This document shows positions 27,749-35,484 of a stretch of 64,000 bases of DNA, one piece after another (the stretch's first letter is position 1; each line of letters begins with the position of its first letter). The notes beneath the pieces are model-generated. The model ran no database searches and had not been told where the DNA came from. It saw only the letters and a program-made list of their open reading frames with translations. Made by a program: the position numbers and the translations under genes. Source of the DNA: Sphingomonas sp. BT-65 (GTDB lineage: Bacteria; Pseudomonadota; Alphaproteobacteria; Sphingomonadales; Sphingomonadaceae); NCBI RefSeq assembly GCF_026107375.2, contig NZ_JAPCIA010000001.1:496001-560000 (forward strand). The letters run 5' to 3'.

Positions 27749-30031
27749 ATGTCCGTACCCGTGCCTTCACCCGACGACCCTCCCTATCTGCGCGGCCTCA
27801 ACGCCCCGCAGCGCGAAGCCGTGCTCACCACCGACGGCCCGGTCCTCGTCCTTGCCGGCGCGGGCACGGGCAAGACCGCCGCGCTCACCGCGCGCCTCGC
27901 CCATCTCCTCTGGACCCGCCGCGCCTACCCGTCGGAGATCCTCAGCGTCACCTTCACCAACAAGGCCGCGCGCGAGATGCGCGAGCGAGTCCGCGGCCTG
28001 GTCGGCGACGCGGTCGAGGGCATGCCGTGGCTCGGCACCTTCCACGCGATCGGCGCCAAGATGCTGCGCCGCCACGCCGAGCTCGCCGGCCTGCAGACCA
28101 ACTTCACCATCCTCGACACCGACGACCAGCTGCGCCTGTTGAAGCAGCTCATCCAGGCCAACGACCTCGACGAGAAGCGCTGGCCTGCGCGCCAGCTCGG
28201 CGGGCTGATCGACCAGTGGAAGAACAAGGGCCTCACCCCCGACATGCTCGAAGCCGGCGACTCCGAGGCATTCGCCAACGGCCGCGGCCAGTCGCTCTAC
28301 CAGCAATATCAGGACCGCCTGCGCACCCTCAACGCCTGCGACTTCGGCGACCTGCTGCTCCACATGCTGACGATCCTGCGCAAGCACCGCGACGTGCTCG
28401 AACAATATCAGCAGCGCTTCCGCTACATCATGGTCGACGAGTATCAGGACACCAACACCGTCCAGTATCTCTGGCTCCGCCTGCTCGCGCAGGAGCGCAG
28501 GAACATCTGCTGCGTCGGCGACGACGACCAGTCGATCTATTCGTGGCGCGGCGCGCAGGTCGAGAATATCCTGAAGTTCGAGAAGGATTTCCCCGGCGCG
28601 AAGGTGATCCGCCTCGAGCAGAATTACCGCTCGACCCCGCACATCCTCGCCGCCGCCAGCGGCGTCATCGCCAACAATGGCGGCCGCCTCGGCAAGACCT
28701 TGTGGACCGAGGCCGACGAGGGCGAGAAGGTCCGCGTCGTCGGCGTGTGGGACGGCCCGGAAGAAGCCCGCCGCGTCGGCGAGGAGATCGAATCCGCCCA
28801 GATCCGCGAGGGCAAGTCCCTCGAAGCCTTCGCCATCCTCGTCCGCGCCCAGCACCAGACGCGCGAGTTCGAGGACCGCTTCATCGCCACCGGCCTGCCC
28901 TATCGCATCGTCGGCGGCTTCCGCTTCTACGAGCGCGCCGAGATCCGCGACGCGCTCGCCTATCTCCGCCTCGTCCACCAGGGCGCCGACGATCTCGCCT
29001 TCGAGCGCATCGTCAACGTCCCCAAGCGCGGCCTCGGCGACAAGGCGATCGCCCGCATCCACATGCTCGCCCGGGCCGAGGGCATCCCCCTGCTCGCCGC
29101 CGCCGCGCGCATCCTCGACACCGACGAGCTGACGCCCCAGGCCCGCCGCGCGCTCGGCAGCTTCGTCGGCGACGTCGCGCGCTGGCGCGACCGCGCGAGC
29201 CAGCTCCCGCATACCGAGCTCGCCCAGATCATCCTCGACGAAAGCGGCTACACCGCGATGTGGCAGGCCGACCGCACCGCCGAAGCCGCCGGCCGCCTCG
29301 AAAACCTCTCCGAGCTGGTACGCGCGATGGAGGAGTACGAGACGCTCGGCGCCTTCCTCGAGCATGTCAGCCTCGTCATGGACAACGACGCATCCGCAGA
29401 CGAGCCCAAGGTCACGATCATGACCATCCACGCCGCCAAGGGGCTCGAGTTCGACACCGTCTTCCTCGCCGGCTGGGAGGAAGGCCTGTTCCCCAGCCAG
29501 CGCGCGCTCGACGAAGGCGGCCTCGCCAGCCTCGAGGAGGAACGCCGCCTCGCCTATGTCGCGATCACTCGCGCCCGCCGCCTCGCCGTGATCCTCCACG
29601 CCGCCAACCGCCGCATCTACGGCCAGTGGACCAGCTCGATCCCCAGCCGCTTCGTCGGCGAGCTGCCCAAGGCGCATGTCGAGGAGGAATCGACCATGAC
29701 CGGCGGCGCCTCGCTATGGCGCGCCAACTGGAGCGAGCACGCCGACCCCTTCGCCAACGTGGGCAGAGGCACCGGCCGAGGCCCCGGCTGGCAACGCGCC
29801 GCCGCCCCGTCGTCGAGCTTCACCACCGCCCCCAAGCGGGTGGTCGAGAGCCGCGCCAGCGCGGTAAGTTTAGGGAACAAGGGCCGCGACGACCTGTCGC
29901 TCGGCATGCGCGTCTTCCACCAGAAGTTCGGCTATGGCGAAATCGTCGAGATCGAAGGCAACAAGCTGGAGATCGAGTTCGAAGCCGCCGGGCGGAAGCG
30001 GGTGATGGATAGTTTTGTGTCGGTGGGGTGA
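27749..30031 (+). CDS. UvrD/PcrA-type DNA helicase
   Basis: 760 residues from the ATG at 27749. SF1 motifs in order: LVLAGAGTGKTAALTARL (I), LSVTFTNKAAREM (Ia), VDEYQDTNTVQYLW (II), GDDDQSIYSWRGAQ (III), VTIMTIHAAKGLEFDTVFL (V) and VAITRARRLA (VI). The C-terminal 'MRVFHQKFGYGEIVEIEGNKLEIEF' is the Tudor-like RNA-polymerase-binding domain of PcrA/UvrD. It unwinds DNA 3'-5' in excision repair, replication restart and transcription-coupled repair. The stop is only 11 bases before the AT-richer accessory gene. Confidence 0.95.
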   Translation: MSVPVPSPDDPPYLRGLNAPQREAVLTTDGPVLVLAGAGTGKTAALTARLAHLLWTRRAYPSEILSVTFTNKAAREMRERVRGLVGDAVEGMPWLGTFHAIGAKMLRRHAELAGLQTNFTILDTDDQLRLLKQLIQANDLDEKRWPARQLGGLIDQWKNKGLTPDMLEAGDSEAFANGRGQSLYQQYQDRLRTLNACDFGDLLLHMLTILRKHRDVLEQYQQRFRYIMVDEYQDTNTVQYLWLRLLAQERRNICCVGDDDQSIYSWRGAQVENILKFEKDFPGAKVIRLEQNYRSTPHILAAASGVIANNGGRLGKTLWTEADEGEKVRVVGVWDGPEEARRVGEEIESAQIREGKSLEAFAILVRAQHQTREFEDRFIATGLPYRIVGGFRFYERAEIRDALAYLRLVHQGADDLAFERIVNVPKRGLGDKAIARIHMLARAEGIPLLAAAARILDTDELTPQARRALGSFVGDVARWRDRASQLPHTELAQIILDESGYTAMWQADRTAEAAGRLENLSELVRAMEEYETLGAFLEHVSLVMDNDASADEPKVTIMTIHAAKGLEFDTVFLAGWEEGLFPSQRALDEGGLASLEEERRLAYVAITRARRLAVILHAANRRIYGQWTSSIPSRFVGELPKAHVEEESTMTGGASLWRANWSEHADPFANVGRGTGRGPGWQRAAAPSSSFTTAPKRVVESRASAVSLGNKGRDDLSLGMRVFHQKFGYGEIVEIEGNKLEIEFEAAGRKRVMDSFVSVG

Positions 30032-30041
30032 GGGGGAATCA

Positions 30042-30806
30042 GTGGCGGATTGGTTGAGAAGGCTCATCGGCCCGCATGCAGAAACTACAGCTACGGACGA
30101 CAGATCACCGTCTGTTTTTACGAAGGATTCCAACGAGTTTCTTGAGGCGACAGCCAAGGATTTCTACAAATCTCAGACCGACCTAGACGAATCGATATGG
30201 CGCTCCCTGCCATTCTTCGCAGCAGCGTTCATATTTGTTGCAACTGTGATCGGTCAGTCGGCCACTAGGCTTCCAAAGCTGGCTACGAACTTTTTCGAGA
30301 TCGTAACTCACCTTCTGTTTCTTGTTTCCTGCTTGCTTTGTGCGTGGGTGTTGCGTTGGTTTTACACGCTGTTGAAGCCAAGGGAGTATGAATTCCCTGC
30401 TAGTTTTGAGAGCCTCAAATCATATGCTACGGAGCTAGAAAATTACCATTCTTCTAATGGACTTAGCGACGAATCTCGTGATGCAGCCGTAACTAACGAT
30501 TTGCGGGAGTTTCTGGCGGAGCAATATGGTACGGGTGCTAGCGCGAACCTGCGGCACAATGCGGAGCGACTCAAAGCGAGAAGCAAAGTGCTGCTATTCA
30601 TGCTTCTCGCCTTTCTGCTCGCATTTTTATGCCATGCTACTATCTTCATAGTGGAGCGTTATCGAACCGCCTCGTTGGAGCGGAGAACTGTAAGCGATGA
30701 GCAACAAAGCAACCGAGCAAAAGCGGAAAGCTCCGACAAACGGCACGGTTCTCCACGTGCCAAAAGCGGGCCCGCCCCCAAAGCCTCCCAAAGCTCTTCT
30801 CGTTAG
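30042..30806 (+). CDS. Three-helix membrane protein, unknown family
   Basis: 254 residues from a GTG at 30042, preceded by GAGGGGGAA at good spacing; an earlier start at 30015 would overlap the helicase. Predicted helices: residues ~60-78 (LPFFAAAFIFVATVIG), ~90-112 (IVTHLLFLVSCLLCAWVLRW) and ~188-206 (LLFMLLAFLLAFLCHATIFIV). Between helices two and three is a soluble, acidic ~80-residue domain. The tail is Ser/Lys/Pro-rich. GC content is about 50%, far below the helicase. I recognise no family; a 2TM-soluble-TM layout resembles SLATT-like effectors only loosely. Its end overlaps a tiny gene by 110 bases. Confidence 0.7.
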   Translation: MADWLRRLIGPHAETTATDDRSPSVFTKDSNEFLEATAKDFYKSQTDLDESIWRSLPFFAAAFIFVATVIGQSATRLPKLATNFFEIVTHLLFLVSCLLCAWVLRWFYTLLKPREYEFPASFESLKSYATELENYHSSNGLSDESRDAAVTNDLREFLAEQYGTGASANLRHNAERLKARSKVLLFMLLAFLLAFLCHATIFIVERYRTASLERRTVSDEQQSNRAKAESSDKRHGSPRAKSGPAPKASQSSSR

Positions 30807-30864
30807 AGACGGTGCAGGGTTCTGGGGTGTCAAATCGGATAATCCGGTGAGGGTGAAAGCGTGA
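30697..30864 (+). CDS. Tiny Lys/Pro-rich protein (first)
   Basis: 55 residues from the ATG at 30697, read in a different frame from the tail of the membrane protein. The sequence is basic and proline-rich (EQKRKAPTNG; VPKAGPPPKPPKALLV), then a short ordered-looking end (DGAGFWGVKSDNPVRVKA). It has no signal peptide. A GGAG lies about 13 bases upstream of the ATG. It ends with GCGTGA, whose GTGA gives the start of the next tiny gene. No family recognised; coding status rests on the overlap pattern. Confidence 0.45.
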   Translation: MSNKATEQKRKAPTNGTVLHVPKAGPPPKPPKALLVRDGAGFWGVKSDNPVRVKA

Positions 30865-31010
30865 CTAAACCGCCAACCACGTCGAAGCCAGGAATCGGAC
30901 CTCAACGGCCACTCCCTCCTACAAATCAGGTGGTTATGAAAGGGTCTCGGGAACTTGGAACGACTCGCCCGTCCTTTAATCAAGCGCGGCCGCCCGCACC
31001 TAAAAAGTGA
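30861..31010 (+). CDS. Tiny Pro-rich protein (second)
   Basis: 49 residues from a GTG at 30861 that overlaps the previous TGA by four bases. It is again proline-rich and basic (TKPPTTSKPGIGPQRPLPP and a PPAPKK end) and has 'VVMKGSRELGTTRPSFNQ' in the middle. Together with the membrane gene it makes a tight three-gene unit of low GC. No family recognised; it could be spurious, but two consecutive coupled small frames of like composition are suggestive. Confidence 0.4.
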   Translation: MTKPPTTSKPGIGPQRPLPPTNQVVMKGSRELGTTRPSFNQARPPAPKK

Positions 31011-31066
31011 TCGGGCATGATCGGCGCCGTACGAAGAGCCGCTCCGATTAGTCTCGTGCATTCCCC

Positions 31067-31456
31067 ATGCTAACCTTCACCCCCCTCTCCCCCCGCGCCA
31101 TCGCCATCGTTGCGGAAGGCCATTTCACCGCCGCCGACGTCGCGCCTGCGCTCGACAGGCTCGCCGCGATCCTCGACACCACGCCACAGCTCGATATCCT
31201 CGCCGATGTCCGCGGCTCGCCTTCGGTCGCGCTCGGCGCGATCGTCGAGGAGCTGAAGCACCTCCCCCTGCTCATCCGCCTGATCCGCGCGGTCGATCGC
31301 GTCGCGATCGTCGCCGATGCGGAGTGGGTGCGCACCGCCAGCCGGATCGAGGGCGCGCTGATCCCCGGCGTCCATTACGAGGTGTACGAGCGCAAGGACG
31401 AAGCCCATGCCCGCGCCTGGCTGCTCCGCGAGACCGACCGGCCGCGGCCCTCCTAG
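31067..31456 (+). CDS. SpoIIAA-like / STAS-type protein
   Basis: 129 residues. The pattern 'IAIVAEGHFTAADVAPALDRLAAIL' then 'LDILADVRGSPSVALGAIVEELKHL' and 'RVAIVADAEWVR' fits the SpoIIAA-like (STAS/CRAL-TRIO fold) family found widely in proteobacteria. Its role is unknown. GC content returns to the chromosome's usual level here, so the low-GC patch ends before it. It lies directly before a palindromic element. Confidence 0.7.
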   Translation: MLTFTPLSPRAIAIVAEGHFTAADVAPALDRLAAILDTTPQLDILADVRGSPSVALGAIVEELKHLPLLIRLIRAVDRVAIVADAEWVRTASRIEGALIPGVHYEVYERKDEAHARAWLLRETDRPRPS

Positions 31457-31462
31457 AAGAGT

Positions 31463-31685
31463 TGGTTCACGCGAAGGCGCGGAGGCGCGAAGAAGGTTTT
31501 TCGCGCAGAGACGCAGAGATGATGCGCCCGCCGCGCTAGCGGCTCTCAACCCGGGTCGGCGCGACAAACATCTATGTCGAGGATGAGCTGGCGCTTCGCG
31601 CGGCAGAACGCCCTCTCTGCGTCTCCGCGTCTCCGCGCGAACCAACTTCCTTCTTCTTTGCGCCCCCGCGCCTTCGCGTGAACCA
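31463..31685 (-). repeat. Palindromic MITE-like element, copy B (inverted relative to copy A)
   Basis: The ends are the same 18 bases as copy A (TGGTTCACGCGAAGGCGC and its reverse complement). The long inverted arms also match (TTCGCGCAGAGACGCAGAG against CTCTGCGTCTCCGCG). The core is recognisable only when this copy is reverse-complemented: GAGAGCCGCTAGCGCGGCGG here against GAGAGCCGCTGACGCGGCGG in copy A, and a shared GCGCGAAGCGCC block. So this copy is in the opposite orientation. It accounts for most of the 311-base gap at 31457-31767. Confidence 0.85.
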
Positions 31686-31767
31686 ATCTCATCCACGCCC
31701 GGAAAGGAACACACCAGGAACAAAAACAACTTTCCTACACGCCCGCCATATGCCCATAGACTGGCGG

Positions 31768-32217
31768 ATGAACGACTCACGCACCCCGCCCGCCGCGTCA
31801 GACGAGGCCGATATCCTCGCCTTCACGCCCGTCCCCACGTCCAAACGCTATGACGGCTGGACCCCGCGCCGCCAGCGTGACTTCATCGATGCGCTCGCCG
31901 TGATGGGCGTGGTCCGCCGCGCCGCCCGCGCCGTCGGCATGAGCCGCCAGTCCGCCTACAACCTGCGCGAGCGTCCCGGCGCGGAGAGCTTCGCCGCCGC
32001 CTGGGACAATGCCCTGTCGCTGAGCTACGACCGCACCTTCGCGATGGCGATGGACCGCGCGATCAACGGCATCACCATTCCGCGCTACTACAAGGGGCGG
32101 CAAGTCGGCACGATCACCCGCCCCGACCTGCGCCTCGCCATGGCCGTCCTCGCCGAGCGCCCGGCGGCGCCATCCAAGGCACCGCCCCCGACAAAGCCGA
32201 CCAAGTTGACAGGATGA
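31768..32217 (+). CDS. Helix-turn-helix protein, sphingomonad-type
   Basis: 149 residues from the ATG at 31768 (an ATG at 31750 is also in frame). A helix-turn-helix lies at about residues 35-65: 'RQRDFIDALAVMGVVRRAARAVGMSRQSAYNLRER'. After it comes 'AESFAAAWDNALSLSYDRTFAMAMDRAING' and a Pro/Lys tail. Similar short proteins with this 'AA..VGMSR.SAY.LR' helix are frequent in sphingomonads. It may be a transcription regulator; the target is unknown. Confidence 0.6.
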   Translation: MNDSRTPPAASDEADILAFTPVPTSKRYDGWTPRRQRDFIDALAVMGVVRRAARAVGMSRQSAYNLRERPGAESFAAAWDNALSLSYDRTFAMAMDRAINGITIPRYYKGRQVGTITRPDLRLAMAVLAERPAAPSKAPPPTKPTKLTG

Positions 32218-32238
32218 GGCGCGTCACGCGCAACTTGG

Positions 32239-32649
32239 TCAACTTGTGCGGGCGCCCGGTGCCTCGCCCGTCGCCACCTCGACCCAGCCGAACTTGCGCT
32301 CCCGATACACCTCCGCCCACGGCGCCGGGAACGCGTCGGGATCGGCAAAGGCCCCGATCGGCACCGCGACCACATCGGGGATCTCGCGCTGGACATAGGC
32401 GACCGTCGATCCGCATCCGGGGCAAAAGCGATAGTCGATCGCCGCCCCGCTATCCCCGGTCCGCGCCCACACCCGCGTCTCCCCGGTCACCGTCACCCGC
32501 TCCGCTGGAAACCGCACCTGCGCAGCGAAGGCGCTGCCCGTGCGCTGCTGGCAGGCGAGGCAATGGCAGACCGAGATGCGCACGGGCTCGCCCTCGCACG
32601 CAACGCGCACTGCGCCGCAGCGGCAGCTCGCCTCACGCATGTTGGTCAC
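32239..32649 (-). CDS. GFA-family (glutathione-dependent formaldehyde-activating-like) protein
   Basis: 136 residues from a GTG that overlaps the tpiA stop by four bases; an ATG at 32640 gives 133 residues and is also plausible. Zinc-ligand cysteines are in C-R-C-G (residue ~9), C-H-C-L-A-C (~28-33) and C-P-G-C (~76-79), the Mss4-like/GFA pattern. Most members have no proven formaldehyde activity, so the role is open. Confidence 0.85.
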   Translation of the reverse strand: MTNMREASCRCGAVRVACEGEPVRISVCHCLACQQRTGSAFAAQVRFPAERVTVTGETRVWARTGDSGAAIDYRFCPGCGSTVAYVQREIPDVVAVPIGAFADPDAFPAPWAEVYRERKFGWVEVATGEAPGARTS

Positions 32650-33392
32650 AGCCCCGCCGCCGCCTCGATGATCGGCACGAACTTCTCCGCGGTCAGGCTC
32701 GCCCCGCCGACCAGCGCGCCGTCCACGTCCGCGCAGCCGAGCAGCGAAGCCGCATTGGCCCCGTTCACCGACCCGCCATACAGCACCCGCATCGCCGCCG
32801 CGGTCTCGCCGCCGAGCAGTTCGGCCAGCTTCGCCCGGATCGCCCCGTGCATCGCCGCGACATCGGCCGCGGTCGGCGTCCGTCCCGTGCCGATCGCCCA
32901 GACCGGCTCATAGGAGATCGCAAGCCAGTCCGCCGCCGCGCCGTCCGGCAACGATCCGGTGAGCTGCGCGGTCACCACCGCCTCGGCCTGCCCCGCGTCG
33001 CGCTGCTCCAGCGTCTCGCCGACGCACAGGATCGCGTTGAGGCCATGCCGGTGCGCCGCCTCGGCCTTGCCCTTGACGTCGGCATCGGTTTCGCCCTGGT
33101 CGGCGCGCCGCTCGCTATGCCCGACGATGGTCAGCGCAGCGCCCGCCTCGGCCAGCATCGCGGCGGAGATGCAGCCGGTATGCGCGCCCTGGTCCGCCGC
33201 GTGGCAATCCTGCCCCCCGACCGGCATGCGGCCCGCGACCTCGACCGCCGAAGCGATCAGCGTCGCCGGCACGCACAGCGCGACATCCACCCCGGGGTTT
33301 GCCACCGCGGCGCGTGCGATCGCCGCCACTTCGGGCAGCGCGGCCTTGAGGCCGTGCATCTTCCAGTTCCCCACCACCAGCTTGCGCCGCAT
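32646..33392 (-). CDS. tpiA: Triosephosphate isomerase
   Basis: 248 residues from the ATG at 33392 (MRRKLVVGNWKMHG), the standard start; a longer upstream frame is ignored. Catalytic Lys in GNWKMHG (residue ~10), His in VGHSERR (residue ~95) and Glu in YEPVWAIGTGRTPT (residue ~165); the phosphate loop is YGGSVNGANA. It interconverts DHAP and GAP. It is divergent from ppiD, an order known in alphaproteobacteria. Confidence 0.97.
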   Translation of the reverse strand: MRRKLVVGNWKMHGLKAALPEVAAIARAAVANPGVDVALCVPATLIASAVEVAGRMPVGGQDCHAADQGAHTGCISAAMLAEAGAALTIVGHSERRADQGETDADVKGKAEAAHRHGLNAILCVGETLEQRDAGQAEAVVTAQLTGSLPDGAAADWLAISYEPVWAIGTGRTPTAADVAAMHGAIRAKLAELLGGETAAAMRVLYGGSVNGANAASLLGCADVDGALVGGASLTAEKFVPIIEAAAGL

Positions 33393-33517
33393 CCCCTGCT
33401 CCCTGCTGTCCACTATTGGACAAGGCCGATACGCAGCCCCTGCACGCTGCACAAGCTTGATGGCAGCGCATTGGGACCCTAAAGCACCGTTCCATCTTTC
33501 CCATCGAACGGGTCTTC

Positions 33518-35479
33518 ATGCTCACCTTCCTCCGCCGCGTCCTCTTCTCGACCGCCGGCAAGATCATCGCCCTGGCGCTGCTCGTCATCATCGCCGTCGC
33601 CTTCGCGCTCGGCGACATCACCAATCTCGGTGGAGGCGGCGGCCCGACCGGCGGGGCGCTGGTCCAAGTCGGCAACCGCAAGGTGACCGAGGCGGAGCTG
33701 CAGCAGCGGCTCAAGAACGCGCTGGAGCGCGCGCGCCAGCAGCAGCCGACGCTCGACATGGGACAGTTCGTCGCGATGGGCGGGTTCGACCAGGTGCTCG
33801 ACGATATCATCAGCCGCCTCGCGCTCGAACAATATGCCACCGAGCATGGCATGGCGGTGTCGAAGGCCGCGGTCGACGGCGAGATCGCCAGCAGCCCGGC
33901 CTTCGCCGATCCGATCACCGGCCAGTTCAACCAGAAGGCGTTCGATCAGCTGCTCGCCCGCCAGGGCGTCACCGCCGATCAGGTCCGCGCCGATATCCGC
34001 CAGGGCACGCTCGCCCAGTGGGTCGCCGCCCCCGCGCTCGGCGCCGGCTATGTGCCGTCGGAACTGGTGATGCCCTATGCCTCGCTCCTGCTCGAGCGGC
34101 GCAAGGGCTCGGTCGGCTATGTCCCGATCACCGCGATCGACAAGGGCGCCGCGCCGACCGACGCCGAGCTCACCGGCTTCTACAACCGCCACCGCGCCCG
34201 CTACACGCTGCCCGAGCGCCGCGTGATCCGCTACGCCGTGGTCCGCCCCGAGCAGTTCGCCGGGAGCGCCAAGGCGACCGAGGTCGAGATCGCCGCCGCC
34301 TACAAGCAGGACGCGGCGAAATACGCCGCCTCGACCAAGCGCACGCTAGCGCAGCTGATCGTCGCCGATCAGAACGCCGCCAACGCGCTCGCCGCGAAGA
34401 TCAAGGGTGGCGCGACGCTCGCCGCCGCGGCGGCTGGCGCAGGGCTCCAGCCCTCGACCATCGACAATGCCGAGAAGGAGAGCTTCGCCCGCGCGAGCAG
34501 CCCGCAGATCGCCGACGCCGCCTTCGCCGCGGCGCCGGGTGGGGTGGTCGGCCCGCTGCGCTCGCCGCTCGGCTGGCACATCGTCCGCGTCGAGAAGATC
34601 GAGCAGATCGCGGGCAAGTCGCTCGATCAGGTCCGCGGCGAGATCGCGGCCGAGATCACCAAGCGCAAGGAGGCCGAGGCGCTCGCCAATCTGCGCAGCC
34701 AGATCGACAGCGCGATCGCGGGCAACGCCACCTTCGACGAGGCGGTCGCCGACGCCAAGCTCAAGGCCGAGACCAGCCCGCCGCTGTTTGGCGACGGCCG
34801 TGTCGATCAGAACAATCAGGGCGCCGAGCCGACGCCGCCCGATCCGGTGCTGGCGCAGGTCGCACAGGGCGGGTTCGCGATGGAGACGAGCGACGATCCC
34901 CAGCTCGTGCCCGTCGGTCAGGACGGCAGCTTCGCGCTGATCAAGACCGAGCGCGTGGTCGCCGCCGCGCCGCGTCCGCTCGCACAGATCCGCGAGTTGG
35001 TCGCCGCCGACTTCATCCGCGACCGCCAGCTCCAGGCCGCGCGCAAGGCCGCCGTCGCCATCCTCGCCGACGTCAACAAGGGCACGCCGATCACCGACGC
35101 GATGAAGAAGACCGGCCTCGCGCTCCCGCCGCTTCAGCCGCTCGACGCGGTGCGCGGCCAGCTCTCGCAGGCCAGGATGCAGATCCCGCCGCCGGTGCAG
35201 CTGATGTTCAGCATCGCAGCGAAGAAGGCCAAGATGACCGAAGCGCCCAATGGCGGTGGTTACTGGGTGGTGTGGCTCGACGAGATCCAGCCGGGCAATG
35301 CCCGCGGCAACCAGGGGCTGGTCGCGCAGACCCGCAGCGGCCTGTCGCAGATGATCGGCTCCGAATATCTTGAGCAGTTCGTCGCCGCGGCGCGCAAGTC
35401 GGTCAACGTCAAGCGCGACGAGGCGGCGATCGCGCGATTGAAGGCGCAGCTCGGCGGCCAGTCGACCGGCGGCAACTGA
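33518..35479 (+). CDS. ppiD: PpiD-like periplasmic folding factor / peptidyl-prolyl isomerase
   Basis: 653 residues. One N-terminal membrane anchor (KIIALALLVIIAVAFALGDI, residues ~13-32), then a SurA-N-type chaperone domain (KVTEAELQQRLKNALERARQQ) and a parvulin domain at about residues 270-365 (AKIKGGATLAAAAAGAG ... GVVGPLRSPLGWHIVRVEKIE). PpiD sits at the SecYEG exit and helps outer-membrane-bound proteins fold. Five bases before trpE, with which it probably forms an operon. Confidence 0.9.
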   Translation: MLTFLRRVLFSTAGKIIALALLVIIAVAFALGDITNLGGGGGPTGGALVQVGNRKVTEAELQQRLKNALERARQQQPTLDMGQFVAMGGFDQVLDDIISRLALEQYATEHGMAVSKAAVDGEIASSPAFADPITGQFNQKAFDQLLARQGVTADQVRADIRQGTLAQWVAAPALGAGYVPSELVMPYASLLLERRKGSVGYVPITAIDKGAAPTDAELTGFYNRHRARYTLPERRVIRYAVVRPEQFAGSAKATEVEIAAAYKQDAAKYAASTKRTLAQLIVADQNAANALAAKIKGGATLAAAAAGAGLQPSTIDNAEKESFARASSPQIADAAFAAAPGGVVGPLRSPLGWHIVRVEKIEQIAGKSLDQVRGEIAAEITKRKEAEALANLRSQIDSAIAGNATFDEAVADAKLKAETSPPLFGDGRVDQNNQGAEPTPPDPVLAQVAQGGFAMETSDDPQLVPVGQDGSFALIKTERVVAAAPRPLAQIRELVAADFIRDRQLQAARKAAVAILADVNKGTPITDAMKKTGLALPPLQPLDAVRGQLSQARMQIPPPVQLMFSIAAKKAKMTEAPNGGGYWVVWLDEIQPGNARGNQGLVAQTRSGLSQMIGSEYLEQFVAAARKSVNVKRDEAAIARLKAQLGGQSTGGN

Positions 35480-35484
35480 TCGCG

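Noticed and set aside
27767..29677. 636-codon open frame antisense to the helicase
   Set aside because: Leu/Asp/Glu/Ala-rich reflection of GC-rich codons; no recognisable motif; the helicase on the other strand has every SF1 motif.
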